Of a stretch of DNA of 64,000 nt, positions 24,981-33,988 are shown piece after piece; the first letter of the stretch is position 1, and each line of letters starts with the position of its first letter. The stretch is from assembly GCA_937926205.1 (NCBI GenBank), contig CALEYL010000054.1, forward strand, positions 62,001 to 126,000, read 5' to 3'. Both the position numbers and the translations under genes were made by a program. The notes beneath the pieces were generated by a model. It did no database searches, was not told the DNA's origin, and saw only the letters and a program-made list of their open reading frames with translations. Source of the stretch: an uncultured Saprospiraceae bacterium (lineage in GTDB: Bacteria; Bacteroidota; Bacteroidia; Chitinophagales; Saprospiraceae).

Positions 24981-26153
24981 TTAGATATCCATTAAAGCCT
25001 TTGCGGCGGCATCTAATTCTCCAAAACTATTGTAATAGTGGGGCGAAAAACGCAGCGCTTCCTGAACGCCTTTTTTGTTGAAATCAATCGGCGCCGCAGT
25101 CAAAGTGCTGACAGAAGTATTGATGTTAAGGGCATGTAGCCGCTTTTGCAGATCCGCTGAAGTGTATCGCTCGTGTGAAATGGTGATGATGCTGCACAGT
25201 TCCGGGCCTTTATCCAGCAGTCGGATGCCGTCGATTTCTCCTAATTCCTTGCGCAAATGGGCACACAAATCCCTGTTCCTCTGAAATATATTATCAATGC
25301 CAATATCGAGCATGTATTCGAGCGCAGCTTTGGCGCCCAGAACCAGAGCATAAGGGAATTCCCAGTCTTCAAAACGTCGGGCAGTGGGGTTGGGAAGGTA
25401 GCGCTCCTCTCCTACCCAATCGGCGCCGCGCATGTCTATAAACAGCGGTTCCAAACCTTTATCCAAAGCGTTTTGTGAAACAAACAGAAAGCCCATTCCA
25501 CGTGGTCCCCGGAGGAATTTCCGAAAAGTTGCTGTCAGAAAATCGCAATCGATTGCCCGGACATCCAGGGGCAACTGCCCGGCCGACTGGCAGGCGTCGA
25601 CCAGATAAAGTACGCCATATTTCCGGCACAACTTTCCTGCTTCTGCCACCGGCTGGATAAGGCCGGAATTGGTGGGGACATGCGTGACAGCCACCAGTTT
25701 TGGATGTAATCCGGCAATGGCTTTTTCGAAAGCATGGATATCCAGTTGTCCGTTTTCAGCATTTGCAATCCGCTCAATCCGGATGCCAAAGCGTTTTTTT
25801 AGGGATAAAAAAGCGATTTGATTGGAGGCATAGTCGCTCTCAGTTGTCAGAATCAGGTCGCCATGGGTAAAAGGCACAGCCGACAAGGCTCTTGCATAGG
25901 CGTCTGTTGCACTGGAGGTCAGGGCAATTTCTGTTGCAGTACAATTCAGGTAGCGTGCCAATGCTTCATAGGTTCCTTGTATTTCATTTGATTTCAGAGA
26001 ATAGGCTTCATAGCCGCCTATTTGAGATTCCAGTTCCAGGTGGGCCTGGATGGCTTCCAAAACGGGCTGAGGCATCAGGGCTGCGCCTGCATTGTTGAGG
26101 TGGTTTCTAAAGGAGCATCCGGGTGTTTCGGAGCGTAGTTTATTGATATCCAT
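24981..26153 (-). CDS. Class V aminotransferase-fold PLP enzyme (cysteine desulfurase/epimerase-like)
   Basis: The 390-residue protein shows HLNNAGAALMP at the N-terminus, ALTSSATDAYARAL, the PLP-interacting VDACQSAGQLPLDV and the region TATFRKFLRGPRGMGFL, whose Lys should bind PLP. It belongs with isopenicillin N epimerase/selenocysteine-lyase-like enzymes of the class V fold. The active-site cysteine loop typical of IscS/SufS is not evident, so true desulfurase activity is unlikely. Substrate unknown. It lies 51 bp downstream of coaE on the same strand. Confidence 0.85.
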   Translation of the reverse strand: MDINKLRSETPGCSFRNHLNNAGAALMPQPVLEAIQAHLELESQIGGYEAYSLKSNEIQGTYEALARYLNCTATEIALTSSATDAYARALSAVPFTHGDLILTTESDYASNQIAFLSLKKRFGIRIERIANAENGQLDIHAFEKAIAGLHPKLVAVTHVPTNSGLIQPVAEAGKLCRKYGVLYLVDACQSAGQLPLDVRAIDCDFLTATFRKFLRGPRGMGFLFVSQNALDKGLEPLFIDMRGADWVGEERYLPNPTARRFEDWEFPYALVLGAKAALEYMLDIGIDNIFQRNRDLCAHLRKELGEIDGIRLLDKGPELCSIITISHERYTSADLQKRLHALNINTSVSTLTAAPIDFNKKGVQEALRFSPHYYNSFGELDAAAKALMDI

Positions 26154-26204
26154 ATAATTAAAATTCTTTTAAAGGCTGGTTCCGGAAGGTAGCGCACCTG
26201 GTGC

Positions 26205-26801
26205 TTACTGGCCTTCAATTAACAGCAAAGCACGATGAATTTTCAACACCTGCGGCACGAGCAGTTGTTCGCCATCGTTGTAAATGACATAGTCTGCCCG
26301 TTTGATTTTTTCTTCTTCAGGCCATTGCTTTTCGATACGCGCCCTCACAGCTGCTTCGCTTATGTTGTCTCGTTCCATGACCCTTTTGATGCGCAATGCT
26401 AAGGGAGCAGTCACGACGATCATTTTATCAATGGCTTTATAACTACCGCTTTCGTAAAGCAGGGCTGCTTCCCGAAGGGTATAAGGAGTTCCTGTTTGAG
26501 CCTGGTGCCAGGCTGAGCCATCGCTAAAAACGGCAGGATGGACGAGTGCGTTGAGTTGTTTGAGTTTTTCTGCATCGCTGAAAACGACGCCGGAAAGGTA
26601 TGCCCGGTTCAATTGACCATCCGGGGTGTAAGCATCTGCTCCAAAAGCATCCCGAATTTCTGACATCAAATGCTCGTCGTGGGTCATCAGCCATTTAGCG
26701 CGGTCGTCGGCATAATAAACCGGAATACCCAGTGTTTCAAATATCTTACAAACAGTGGTTTTACCACTGCCGATGCCGCCTGTAATCCCTGCCTTGAGCA
26801 T
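26205..26801 (-). CDS. coaE: Dephospho-CoA kinase
   Basis: CoaE phosphorylates dephospho-CoA, the last step of CoA synthesis. The 198-residue product starts MLKAGITGGIGSGKTTVCKI (P-loop GGIGSGKT), with IPVYYADDRAKWLM, LNALVHPAVF and VVTAPLALRIKRVMERD. I chose the ATG at 26801, since the P-loop should be close to the N-terminus; the frame extends to 26852. It is divergent from the PorP-like gene. Confidence 0.94.
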   Translation of the reverse strand: MLKAGITGGIGSGKTTVCKIFETLGIPVYYADDRAKWLMTHDEHLMSEIRDAFGADAYTPDGQLNRAYLSGVVFSDAEKLKQLNALVHPAVFSDGSAWHQAQTGTPYTLREAALLYESGSYKAIDKMIVVTAPLALRIKRVMERDNISEAAVRARIEKQWPEEEKIKRADYVIYNDGEQLLVPQVLKIHRALLLIEGQ

Positions 26802-26896
26802 AAGTGAGTGTTGGGTGTTGTTAAGCTGACAAAAGTATGGGAATATTCCCACATTTGAAAAAAATGCCTATTTTGTGGAGAAACAATGCCGGCTTT

Positions 26897-27952
26897 ATGG
26901 ATGCAAAATTTACACCAAAAACCTTGTTGAACCGGGGAGCAATCCCCTTGAAATCCATTGTGTTGTGTTGTTTTTTTCTTTTTGCAGGCAAGTTATTCTC
27001 CCAGGACCTGCATTTTTCCCAGTTCTACAATGCGCCGCTCAACCTCAATCCGGGCCTAACCGGCGTTTTTTCCGGCGACCTGCGTTTTGGCGCCAATTAC
27101 CGGGAGCAATGGGCTTCTGTCCCGGTCCCTTATCTTACTTTTTCCGCGGCTTTTGATCAAAAAATTTACACCCCCATCACCCCGGGAGGTTTGCTCAGCT
27201 GGGGTATGGTTTTTAATTACGACCGTGCCGGAGATGGCAAATTAAGCTGGTCGCAGATTGGCGGCAGTGCCTCTTATATCCAGCAGGTAGGCGCCGAACA
27301 ATATCTGAGTGCCGGTTTTCAGCTAAAAACGGGCCAACGCGCATTCGATGCAGCCTTGTTTACATTTGACGATCAGTTCAATGGAGATGTTTTCGACCCG
27401 GGGCAGGCTACTCAGGAATCTTTCTCGAAAACTTCGGCTGCTTATTTTGATTTTGCCGCCGGCGCCAACTGGTTTTTTAAAGACGAAGACAGCAGAACAC
27501 AACTATATGCAGGAATTGCAGCAGCGCACCTGAGCCAACCCAAAGTAGGCTTTCGGAACGACGAAGATGTTCGCCTGCCCATGTTGATCAATGCCTATGC
27601 TTCTGGTGTGATTCAAACAAGTCCTGTTGTGGACCTGACTTTCCACGCGATTCACCAGATCCAGGAGCCATATCAGGAAACGGTTGCAGGCATAGGCGGA
27701 CGCTATCACCTGAATGTGGAACGGGGCAATGAGCTTGCACTCGGCCTTGCGTTTTCGTACCGACTGGACGATGCCTTTATCACTTATCTCGAGGCTATTT
27801 ATCAAAACTGGCAGTTTGGATTGAGCTACGACATCAATACTTCTCCTTTTAAAATTGCCAGTCAGAGGCGCGGCGGACCGGAGTTTTCGTTACGTTACGT
27901 CATTTTCCGGGTTAAGCCACCCGATGAATTCAAAATTTGCCCGATTTTTTAG
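26897..27952 (+). CDS. PorP/SprF family type IX secretion membrane protein
   Basis: The 351-residue product has a signal peptide (hydrophobic stretch IVLCCFFLFAGKLFS) and then the family hallmark QDLHFSQFYNAPLNLNPGLTGVFSGDLRFGANYREQW, here given in two overlapping pieces: HFSQFYNAPLNLNPGLTG and DLRFGANYREQW. PorP/SprF proteins are outer-membrane beta barrels that serve the T9SS and gliding adhesins. An in-frame ATG at 26837 exists, but the start at 26897 gives the better signal peptide. It is followed after 15 bp by a TPR/PD40/OmpA-like gene, the standard Bacteroidota pairing. Confidence 0.92.
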   Translation: MDAKFTPKTLLNRGAIPLKSIVLCCFFLFAGKLFSQDLHFSQFYNAPLNLNPGLTGVFSGDLRFGANYREQWASVPVPYLTFSAAFDQKIYTPITPGGLLSWGMVFNYDRAGDGKLSWSQIGGSASYIQQVGAEQYLSAGFQLKTGQRAFDAALFTFDDQFNGDVFDPGQATQESFSKTSAAYFDFAAGANWFFKDEDSRTQLYAGIAAAHLSQPKVGFRNDEDVRLPMLINAYASGVIQTSPVVDLTFHAIHQIQEPYQETVAGIGGRYHLNVERGNELALGLAFSYRLDDAFITYLEAIYQNWQFGLSYDINTSPFKIASQRRGGPEFSLRYVIFRVKPPDEFKICPIF

Positions 27953-27967
27953 AAACAAAACCAGCTC

Positions 27968-29923
27968 ATGAAATTAAGAATTGCATGGTCTTTCGCGCTG
28001 GCTTTTCTGTCCTGCTTCGGGATGGCACAGTCTTTCAATGCGTTTAAAAAATCCGGCGATCAGGCTTTTGCGGAAAAAGACTATTACGCGGCAATGTACT
28101 ATTATGGAAATGCCTTGCAATTAAGGCCAGACGACCCGGCAGTCCAATTTCAATATGCTGAAGTAGCCCGGCAATCTTATGCCTATGAAATTGCGGAGAA
28201 GTTCTTTTCTTCCGTTCTGAAAAGCCCTGAAGCTGAAAATTTCCCTGCTGCCCATTTTCATCTGGGTCAGGTTTATCGAAGCATGGGGCAATATGAAAAG
28301 GCGCAGGCTTCATTTGAAGCTTTTATACAAACCGGACAGGCAGACGCTAGCCTCCGCGAAAAAGCAAAACTGGAAATAACTCATTGTCAGGCAGCGATGG
28401 AACTACAGCAGCAGAAGCCGCAGTATACGCTGAAACGCTTAGACCAGAAAATCAACTCTCCCTATTCTGAATTCGGAGCGCTGATGCGAAATGACACCCT
28501 TTATTATTCTTCCTTCCGCTATGATTTGCTGAAAGACAAGCACAAGCCGGGCAGGAAAATCTCAAAATTATTGCTGTCTGTCAGAAACGGCAGAGGGCAG
28601 CCCATGCGCAATGATTTCAACACAGACACGCTCCACATCGCGCATACGGCTTTTAGTTCAGATGGTAAACGACTGTATTTTACGCGTTGCCGCTACATCA
28701 ACACAACCCAGATTCGTTGCGAACTCTGTTACCGGGAAAAAGACAGGCGTAAACGCTGGAAAGTGCAGCCGGTGGTTTTGCCGGATCCAATGAACCTGGC
28801 GGGTTATACGACTACACAACCAGCAATTGCGTACGATTCGATCGAGAAAGCCGATATGCTCTATTTTGTCTCTGACCGCCCAGGAGGAAAAGGTGGGCTG
28901 GATATCTGGCGGGCCAAGGTAGAGGCCAGCGGTTTTTCTGAGCCGGAAAACATGGCAGCCGTCAATACGCCAGAAAATGACGTTTCTCCATTTTTTCACC
29001 AGGCTTCACAAACTTTGTACTTTAGCTCAGAAGCTTATGCCGGTATGGGGGGGTATGACATTTTTCGCTGGAAGCAGGGAAAAAGTCCAGAAAACATCGG
29101 ACTGCCATTCAACAGCAGCTACAACGATGTCTATTTTAGTTCTTCCGCAGATGAAAAGAGCGGCTATCTTTCTTCAAACCGCACTGGCGCCATGTACCTT
29201 GACAAGGAGAATAAGTCGTGCTGCAACGATATTTTTGCTTTCCAGTGGATAGAACCGCCACCGCCACCAAAAGAAGGAGAACCGCCAGTAGTTAAAGTGC
29301 CCGAACCAGTTATCCCCGAAGAGTCCGGAGAGCCTCCGATGCCCCAAACACTGGAAGACTTTTTGCCGCTTGCTCTTTACTTTGACAACGACGAGCCGGA
29401 CAAACGGACCTTGCGCACGAGTACTAAAAAAAGCTATGGAGAAAGCTACGAAAAATACATCGACCGAAAAGCAGACTTCGTGAAAGCCTATACCAAAGGA
29501 CTGGAAGGGGACGACCGCGTGGCTTCTGAAGAAGCGATTAATGCTTTTTTTGAAACACAGGTTGAACGTGGATACGTCTTTTTAGGCCGTTTTTCGGAAA
29601 TTCTTTTAAAGCGTCTCGAGGCCGGGGAAAGTGTTGAAATATTCATCAAGGGCTTCACTAGTCCAAGGGCAGAAAAGAACTACAACCTCGCGTTGGGCAA
29701 ACGCCGCATCAGCAGCTTGCGCAATCATTTTGACACCTGGCAGGATGGCGTTTTTGGGGCATACCTCAAAAAAGGCCAGTTGAAAATTAGTGAACGCTCT
29801 TTTGGAGAAGCAACTGCAGACAACAGCATTAGCGACGATTTGGTGGATTTGCGCAACTCCGTTTACAGCATAGGCGCCTCCCGGGAACGAAGGGTTGAGA
29901 TTGTGGAAGTGAAAAGTAAGTGA
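27968..29923 (+). CDS. T9SS-associated TPR/PD40/OmpA-like protein (PorE/SprE-type partner)
   Basis: The 651-residue exported protein has a signal peptide (cleaved near GMAQ) and TPR-like repeats (about residues 25-135, e.g. AEKDYYAAMYYYGNALQLRP). These are followed by PD40 propeller blades (residues about 200-420: AFSSDGKRLYFTR, LYFVSDRPGGKGGLDIW, LYFSSEAYAGMGGYDIFRW). A proline-rich linker near 435-450 leads to a C-terminal OmpA-like region with NYNLALGKRRISSLRNHF. The carboxypeptidase-like domain of PorE is missing, and the OmpA part has a long charged insertion (KKSYGESYEKYIDRKADFV). It should anchor a secretion or gliding complex to peptidoglycan with the adjacent PorP-like barrel. Confidence 0.85.
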   Translation: MKLRIAWSFALAFLSCFGMAQSFNAFKKSGDQAFAEKDYYAAMYYYGNALQLRPDDPAVQFQYAEVARQSYAYEIAEKFFSSVLKSPEAENFPAAHFHLGQVYRSMGQYEKAQASFEAFIQTGQADASLREKAKLEITHCQAAMELQQQKPQYTLKRLDQKINSPYSEFGALMRNDTLYYSSFRYDLLKDKHKPGRKISKLLLSVRNGRGQPMRNDFNTDTLHIAHTAFSSDGKRLYFTRCRYINTTQIRCELCYREKDRRKRWKVQPVVLPDPMNLAGYTTTQPAIAYDSIEKADMLYFVSDRPGGKGGLDIWRAKVEASGFSEPENMAAVNTPENDVSPFFHQASQTLYFSSEAYAGMGGYDIFRWKQGKSPENIGLPFNSSYNDVYFSSSADEKSGYLSSNRTGAMYLDKENKSCCNDIFAFQWIEPPPPPKEGEPPVVKVPEPVIPEESGEPPMPQTLEDFLPLALYFDNDEPDKRTLRTSTKKSYGESYEKYIDRKADFVKAYTKGLEGDDRVASEEAINAFFETQVERGYVFLGRFSEILLKRLEAGESVEIFIKGFTSPRAEKNYNLALGKRRISSLRNHFDTWQDGVFGAYLKKGQLKISERSFGEATADNSISDDLVDLRNSVYSIGASRERRVEIVEVKSK

Positions 29924-29963
29924 TTTTTGTACTTTTGCAGTACATTAAAACTCAGAATAGCCA

Positions 29964-30866
29964 ATGGCTAAGTTTAAGGTGAACCATACGCGCGAAACGG
30001 CCGGTAAAGCTACCGGTACGGCAGTGAAAGTTGGGATTTTCGGTGCGATTATCGGCGCCTTGTTCTTCTTCTTCAACAAATTCAGTGGCGGCAATTCCAA
30101 TTCAGGCCCTGTGGAAGAGCCTGCCGACACGTATACCAATGAATATTACCTGCCAACTTCATCGGGTCAAATTGTCAAACACCGTTTCTATTCGCTTTCT
30201 TACATCGAGGAACACGAACAGGCGGAGTGGGTGGCCTACACCCTCACCCGGGACAACCTGAAAAAGGAATGGGTGGAACGCCAGGACAATTTTTTGCCCG
30301 ATCCCAAAGTTAAAACCGGATCCTCTACGCCAAATGACTACCGGAATTCCGGCTACGACCGTGGACACCTTGTTCCCGCCGCCGATATGGCCTTTGAAGA
30401 CGACGCCATGATGGAAACCTTTTTTATGAGCAACATCAGCCCACAGGCTAAAAATTTCAATAAAGGCATCTGGCGGGAACTCGAAGAATTGACCCGTTCC
30501 TGGGCTCAAAAAAATGTCAAATTGTTTGTTGTTTGCGGCCCTGTATTGACACAGCCCATTAAAGGTAAAATTGGAGAAAACGAGGTAAGCATTCCGGCTG
30601 CATACTATAAAGTGCTGATCGACCTGAATGAACCGGAGAAGAAGGCGATCGCCTTTGTAGTTCCGAATGAAATCAGCTATGACCCACTCTACAAATATGC
30701 AAAATCGGTAGATGAAGTGGAGAAATTGACCGGGATCGACTTTTTTCCGGAATTGATGCCGAAGGAGCTGGAAAAGGAACTGGAAGCAAGTTTTAACCTG
30801 GACTTATGGGAATTCAACAAGAAGAAATTTGAAACCCGTACCCAGAAATGGAATCAACAGGAATGA
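29964..30866 (+). CDS. Membrane-anchored DNA/RNA non-specific endonuclease
   Basis: The 300-residue protein has one N-terminal transmembrane segment (residues about 22-38) and a beta-beta-alpha-metal nuclease domain. The DRGH motif (residues 132-135, GYDRGHLVPAADMAF) supplies the catalytic His; SNISPQAKNFNKGIWRELE supplies the metal-binding Asn. Such enzymes cut single- and double-stranded DNA and RNA outside the cytoplasm, for nutrient recovery or surface cleaning. A -7 box TACTTTTG lies at 29930-29937. The HerA-like gene 70 bp downstream is probably unrelated in function. Confidence 0.92.
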   Translation: MAKFKVNHTRETAGKATGTAVKVGIFGAIIGALFFFFNKFSGGNSNSGPVEEPADTYTNEYYLPTSSGQIVKHRFYSLSYIEEHEQAEWVAYTLTRDNLKKEWVERQDNFLPDPKVKTGSSTPNDYRNSGYDRGHLVPAADMAFEDDAMMETFFMSNISPQAKNFNKGIWRELEELTRSWAQKNVKLFVVCGPVLTQPIKGKIGENEVSIPAAYYKVLIDLNEPEKKAIAFVVPNEISYDPLYKYAKSVDEVEKLTGIDFFPELMPKELEKELEASFNLDLWEFNKKKFETRTQKWNQQE

Positions 30867-30936
30867 GGATTTAATGGAACGAAAGGTGTAAATGCTCGTA
30901 ATCCTCAAATACTTAAATATTCAATTCATCAACATT

Positions 30937-32514
30937 ATGTCTAAGAAAGAATCTTTTATTCAGGAAATTGCTCAGGGATACACATTCAAAGGAACATCTA
31001 TTGATCTCGGCGCTGCGATGCTCGATAAAGAAGGCCTTCCCGGCGCCATGGTCAAGTTGCCGCTCAAAACGATGAACCGGCACGGGTTGATCGCAGGCGC
31101 TACAGGTTCAGGAAAGACGAAAACTCTGCAAATTTTGGCCGAGCAACTGTCTGCACATGGCGTACCTTCCCTGCTTATGGACATCAAAGGTGACTTGAGT
31201 GGAATTGCGGCAGCAGGAACCAGTAATCCAAAAATAGAAGACCGCCATCAGCACATTGGTATTCCTTTTATCCCATCCGGAAGTCCGGTTGATTTCCTGA
31301 GTCTTTCTAACGAAAAAGGCGCCCGGTTGCGGGCCACCATTTCAGAGTTTGGCCCGGTCCTGTTTTCACGCATTCTTGGTCTGAACGACACTCAATCCGG
31401 TGTCGTTTCTGTTATTTTCAAATATTGCGATGACCACAACCTGCCTTTGCTCGACCTGGCTGATTTCAAGCAAACGCTTCAGTACTTAGCCAACGAAGGC
31501 AAGGATTCCATAGAACAGGAATATGGGCAGATATCCGCTACAACCGTGGGCACCATCATGCGCAAAGTCATCGAACTGGAGCAGCAGGGTGCATCATCAT
31601 TTTTTGGTGAACGTTCATTTGAAGTGGAGGATCTTTGCCGCCTCGACAGCAATGGCAAAGGTATTGTTTCGGTTGTACGTCTGACTGATATTCAGGACAG
31701 GCCGAAGCTCTTCTCGACATTTATGCTGCAGATGTTGGCTGAAATATACAGCTCTTTCCCTGAGGCCGGCGATATGGACAAACCCAAACTGGTCATCTTC
31801 ATAGACGAAGCGCACCTGGTCTTCAGCGAAGCTTCCAAAGCCCTGCTGGACCAGATCGAAGCCATCGTTAAACTCATTCGTTCCAAAGGTGTCGGGCTAT
31901 ACTTTGTAACCCAAAACCCGGCCGACATTCCGGAAGCTGTGCTCAGCCAATTGGGCTTAAAGATACAGCACTCCCTGCGTGCCTTCACGGCAAAGGACCG
32001 GAAAGCCATCAAACTGGCAGCAGAAAATTACCCCGAGTCTTCCTATTACGATGTTGCGCAATTGATTACAGAGCTTGGTATCGGCGAAGCTTTCGTTACA
32101 GCGCTGAATGAAAAGGGTATCCCTACCCCACTCGCTCATACGCTGCTTCGGGCGCCACAATCCCGCATGGATGTACTGACTGATTATGAAATTGATTCCA
32201 TCGTTAGTCGTTCCAGCCTCGTACGCAAATACAATGAAGTGGTTGACCGTGAAAGTGCCCACGATATCCTGAGTCGCAAAGTAAAAGCTTCCCGCGACGC
32301 CGAAATGCAAGAAGAATTGCGCAAACAAAGAGAAGCGGCCGAGCGTGCAACAGCCAAGCAGAAAACGACGACGACCCGTCGTACCCGGCAGGAAAAAAGT
32401 ACTTTCGAAGAAATCATGGACAGCACGGTAACCCGGCAGGTCGGGCGTACGATTGCAAGGGAATTGGCAAGAGGATTGTTGGGGGTATTGGGATTGGGTG
32501 GCAGGAGGAAATAA
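30937..32514 (+). CDS. HerA-like ATPase, DUF853 (YjgR) family
   Basis: The 525-residue protein begins MSKKESFIQEIAQGYTFKG and has Walker A GATGSGKT (residues 54-61), Walker B LVIFIDEAHLVFSEASKALL and the family block GVGLYFVTQNPADIPEAVLSQLG. The C-terminal 80 residues are basic and coiled-coil-like. DUF853 proteins resemble HerA/FtsK translocases, but their role is unknown. No NurA-type nuclease partner is adjacent. I start at 30937 because the frame's earlier ATG (30892) adds a non-conserved hydrophobic stretch. A small terminator follows at the stop codon. Confidence 0.9.
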   Translation: MSKKESFIQEIAQGYTFKGTSIDLGAAMLDKEGLPGAMVKLPLKTMNRHGLIAGATGSGKTKTLQILAEQLSAHGVPSLLMDIKGDLSGIAAAGTSNPKIEDRHQHIGIPFIPSGSPVDFLSLSNEKGARLRATISEFGPVLFSRILGLNDTQSGVVSVIFKYCDDHNLPLLDLADFKQTLQYLANEGKDSIEQEYGQISATTVGTIMRKVIELEQQGASSFFGERSFEVEDLCRLDSNGKGIVSVVRLTDIQDRPKLFSTFMLQMLAEIYSSFPEAGDMDKPKLVIFIDEAHLVFSEASKALLDQIEAIVKLIRSKGVGLYFVTQNPADIPEAVLSQLGLKIQHSLRAFTAKDRKAIKLAAENYPESSYYDVAQLITELGIGEAFVTALNEKGIPTPLAHTLLRAPQSRMDVLTDYEIDSIVSRSSLVRKYNEVVDRESAHDILSRKVKASRDAEMQEELRKQREAAERATAKQKTTTTRRTRQEKSTFEEIMDSTVTRQVGRTIARELARGLLGVLGLGGRRK

Positions 32515-32530
32515 AAGGCTGAGCCTTTTT
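32513..32530 (+). terminator. Terminator overlapping the HerA-like stop codon
   Basis: AAAAGG (32513-32518), loop CTGAG and CCTTTT (32524-32529), then more T. A second hairpin, CAAGGC with GCCTTG inside ACAC/GTGT, follows at about 32540-32570. Both lie before the GH30 gene. Confidence 0.5.
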
Positions 32531-32598
32531 AATTGTAGACACAAGGCGGAGCCTTGCGCCAGCGCTGTGTAAAACAGAGACTTCGATAATAAGCTGAT

Positions 32599-33975
32599 GT
32601 GACAAGATATCTTACTCTTTTATTGCTGTTCGGGCTGTTTACGCAGGCATTTTCTCAAATACATGCCTGGACCACACAACCTGCAGAAGGCATTATCTAT
32701 CGCAACACAGAAGTTGCTGCCCTTGATGCCGGCACAGAGATTTTGCCCACTATTTTTATTGACCCAAGCAAAACCTACCAGCAAATGGATGGGTTTGGCT
32801 ATACGCTCACAGGAGGCAGCGCACAGTTACTCCAGAAGATGAGTCCGGAAAATCGGACAGCATTGCTGGAAGAATTGTTTGGCACCAAAGGAAATGCCAT
32901 TGGCATCAGCTACCTCCGCATCAGCATCGGCGCCTCCGACCTGAGCGACCGGGTGTTTTCTTACTGCGATTTGCCGGAAGGCCAGACCGATGTGGAACTT
33001 GAAAAATTCAGCATTGAGGCAGAACGCATGGATTTACTCCCGGTGCTGAAGACCATCCTTCAAATCAACCCGGACATTAAAATATTGGGTTCGCCCTGGT
33101 CACCTCCTGTGTGGATGAAGACGAATGGAAAATCCATTGGCGGAAGCCTGAAACCCGTTTTTTACGGTGTCTACGCACGCTACTTTGTCAAATACATTCA
33201 GGCCATGGAACGCGAAGGCATCCCTATTGATGCCATTACCATACAGAATGAACCGCTGCATCCCGGTAACAACCCTTCCCTGCTGATGCAAGCGGAAGAG
33301 CAAACCGAATTTATTAAAAAGCACCTCGGTCCTGCTTTCGAAAAAAATGACATTACCACTAAAATTCTGATTTACGACCACAACGCTGACCGCCCGGATT
33401 ACCCCATTTCCATCCTCAATGACCCCGAAGCCCGGAAATACATCAATGGCTCCGCTTTTCACCTGTATGGCGGCACCGTGGAAGCCATCAGTGAGGTGCA
33501 CGACGCTCATCCGGATAAAGAGGTTTATTTTACGGAACAATGGATCGGCGCACCCGGGAATATGGCAGAAGACCTGAAATGGCACATTAAAAACCTGATC
33601 ATCGGTGCAACGCGCAACTGGTGCCGAACGGTCCTGGAATGGAATTTAGCGGCCGATGCATTTCAGAAACCCCATACAGAGGGAGGTTGTACTTCTTGTC
33701 TCGGGGCTTTGACGCTGGATGGTGATGCAGTGACCCGCAATACAGCTTATTACATCATTGCACATGCTTCCAGATTTGTCCGCCCCGGCGCCTACAGGGT
33801 ATTTTCCAATACCGTGTTGTCACTGCCAAACGTCGCTTTTCGAAATGCAGACGGGCGAAACGTTCTGATTGTTTTGAATGAAAATGATAAACCCGAAAAA
33901 TTCAAAGTGGATGTTGGAGAAATGAATTTTGTACATACTTTGGCAGGCGGCGCGGTGGTGACGCTCGTTTGGTAA
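32599..33975 (+). CDS. Glycoside hydrolase family 30 (glucosylceramidase/endo-glucanase type)
   Basis: The 458-residue protein starts at GTG and has a signal peptide (LTLLLLFGLFTQAFSQ). It shows the GH30 hallmarks MDGFGYTLTGGSA, LRISIGASDLS, LGSPWSPPVWMKTN, the acid/base Glu in ITIQNEPLHPGN and the nucleophile Glu in VYFTEQWIG. The C-terminal beta-domain ends in a short GGAVVTLVW. GH30 enzymes retain configuration and act on beta-glucosides, beta-1,6-glucans or xylans; the substrate is not decidable here. It has no sorting tail, so it is probably periplasmic. It converges on the DDAH gene. Confidence 0.93.
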   Translation: MTRYLTLLLLFGLFTQAFSQIHAWTTQPAEGIIYRNTEVAALDAGTEILPTIFIDPSKTYQQMDGFGYTLTGGSAQLLQKMSPENRTALLEELFGTKGNAIGISYLRISIGASDLSDRVFSYCDLPEGQTDVELEKFSIEAERMDLLPVLKTILQINPDIKILGSPWSPPVWMKTNGKSIGGSLKPVFYGVYARYFVKYIQAMEREGIPIDAITIQNEPLHPGNNPSLLMQAEEQTEFIKKHLGPAFEKNDITTKILIYDHNADRPDYPISILNDPEARKYINGSAFHLYGGTVEAISEVHDAHPDKEVYFTEQWIGAPGNMAEDLKWHIKNLIIGATRNWCRTVLEWNLAADAFQKPHTEGGCTSCLGALTLDGDAVTRNTAYYIIAHASRFVRPGAYRVFSNTVLSLPNVAFRNADGRNVLIVLNENDKPEKFKVDVGEMNFVHTLAGGAVVTLVW

Positions 33976-33988
33976 GTCTAACAGCATT

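Noticed and set aside
29964..32514. Nuclease plus HerA-like ATPase as a defence system
   Set aside because: The nuclease has a membrane anchor and acts outside the cytoplasm, and the ATPase is of the DUF853/YjgR type, not the defence HerA type. The 70-bp gap and different compartments argue against a joint system.
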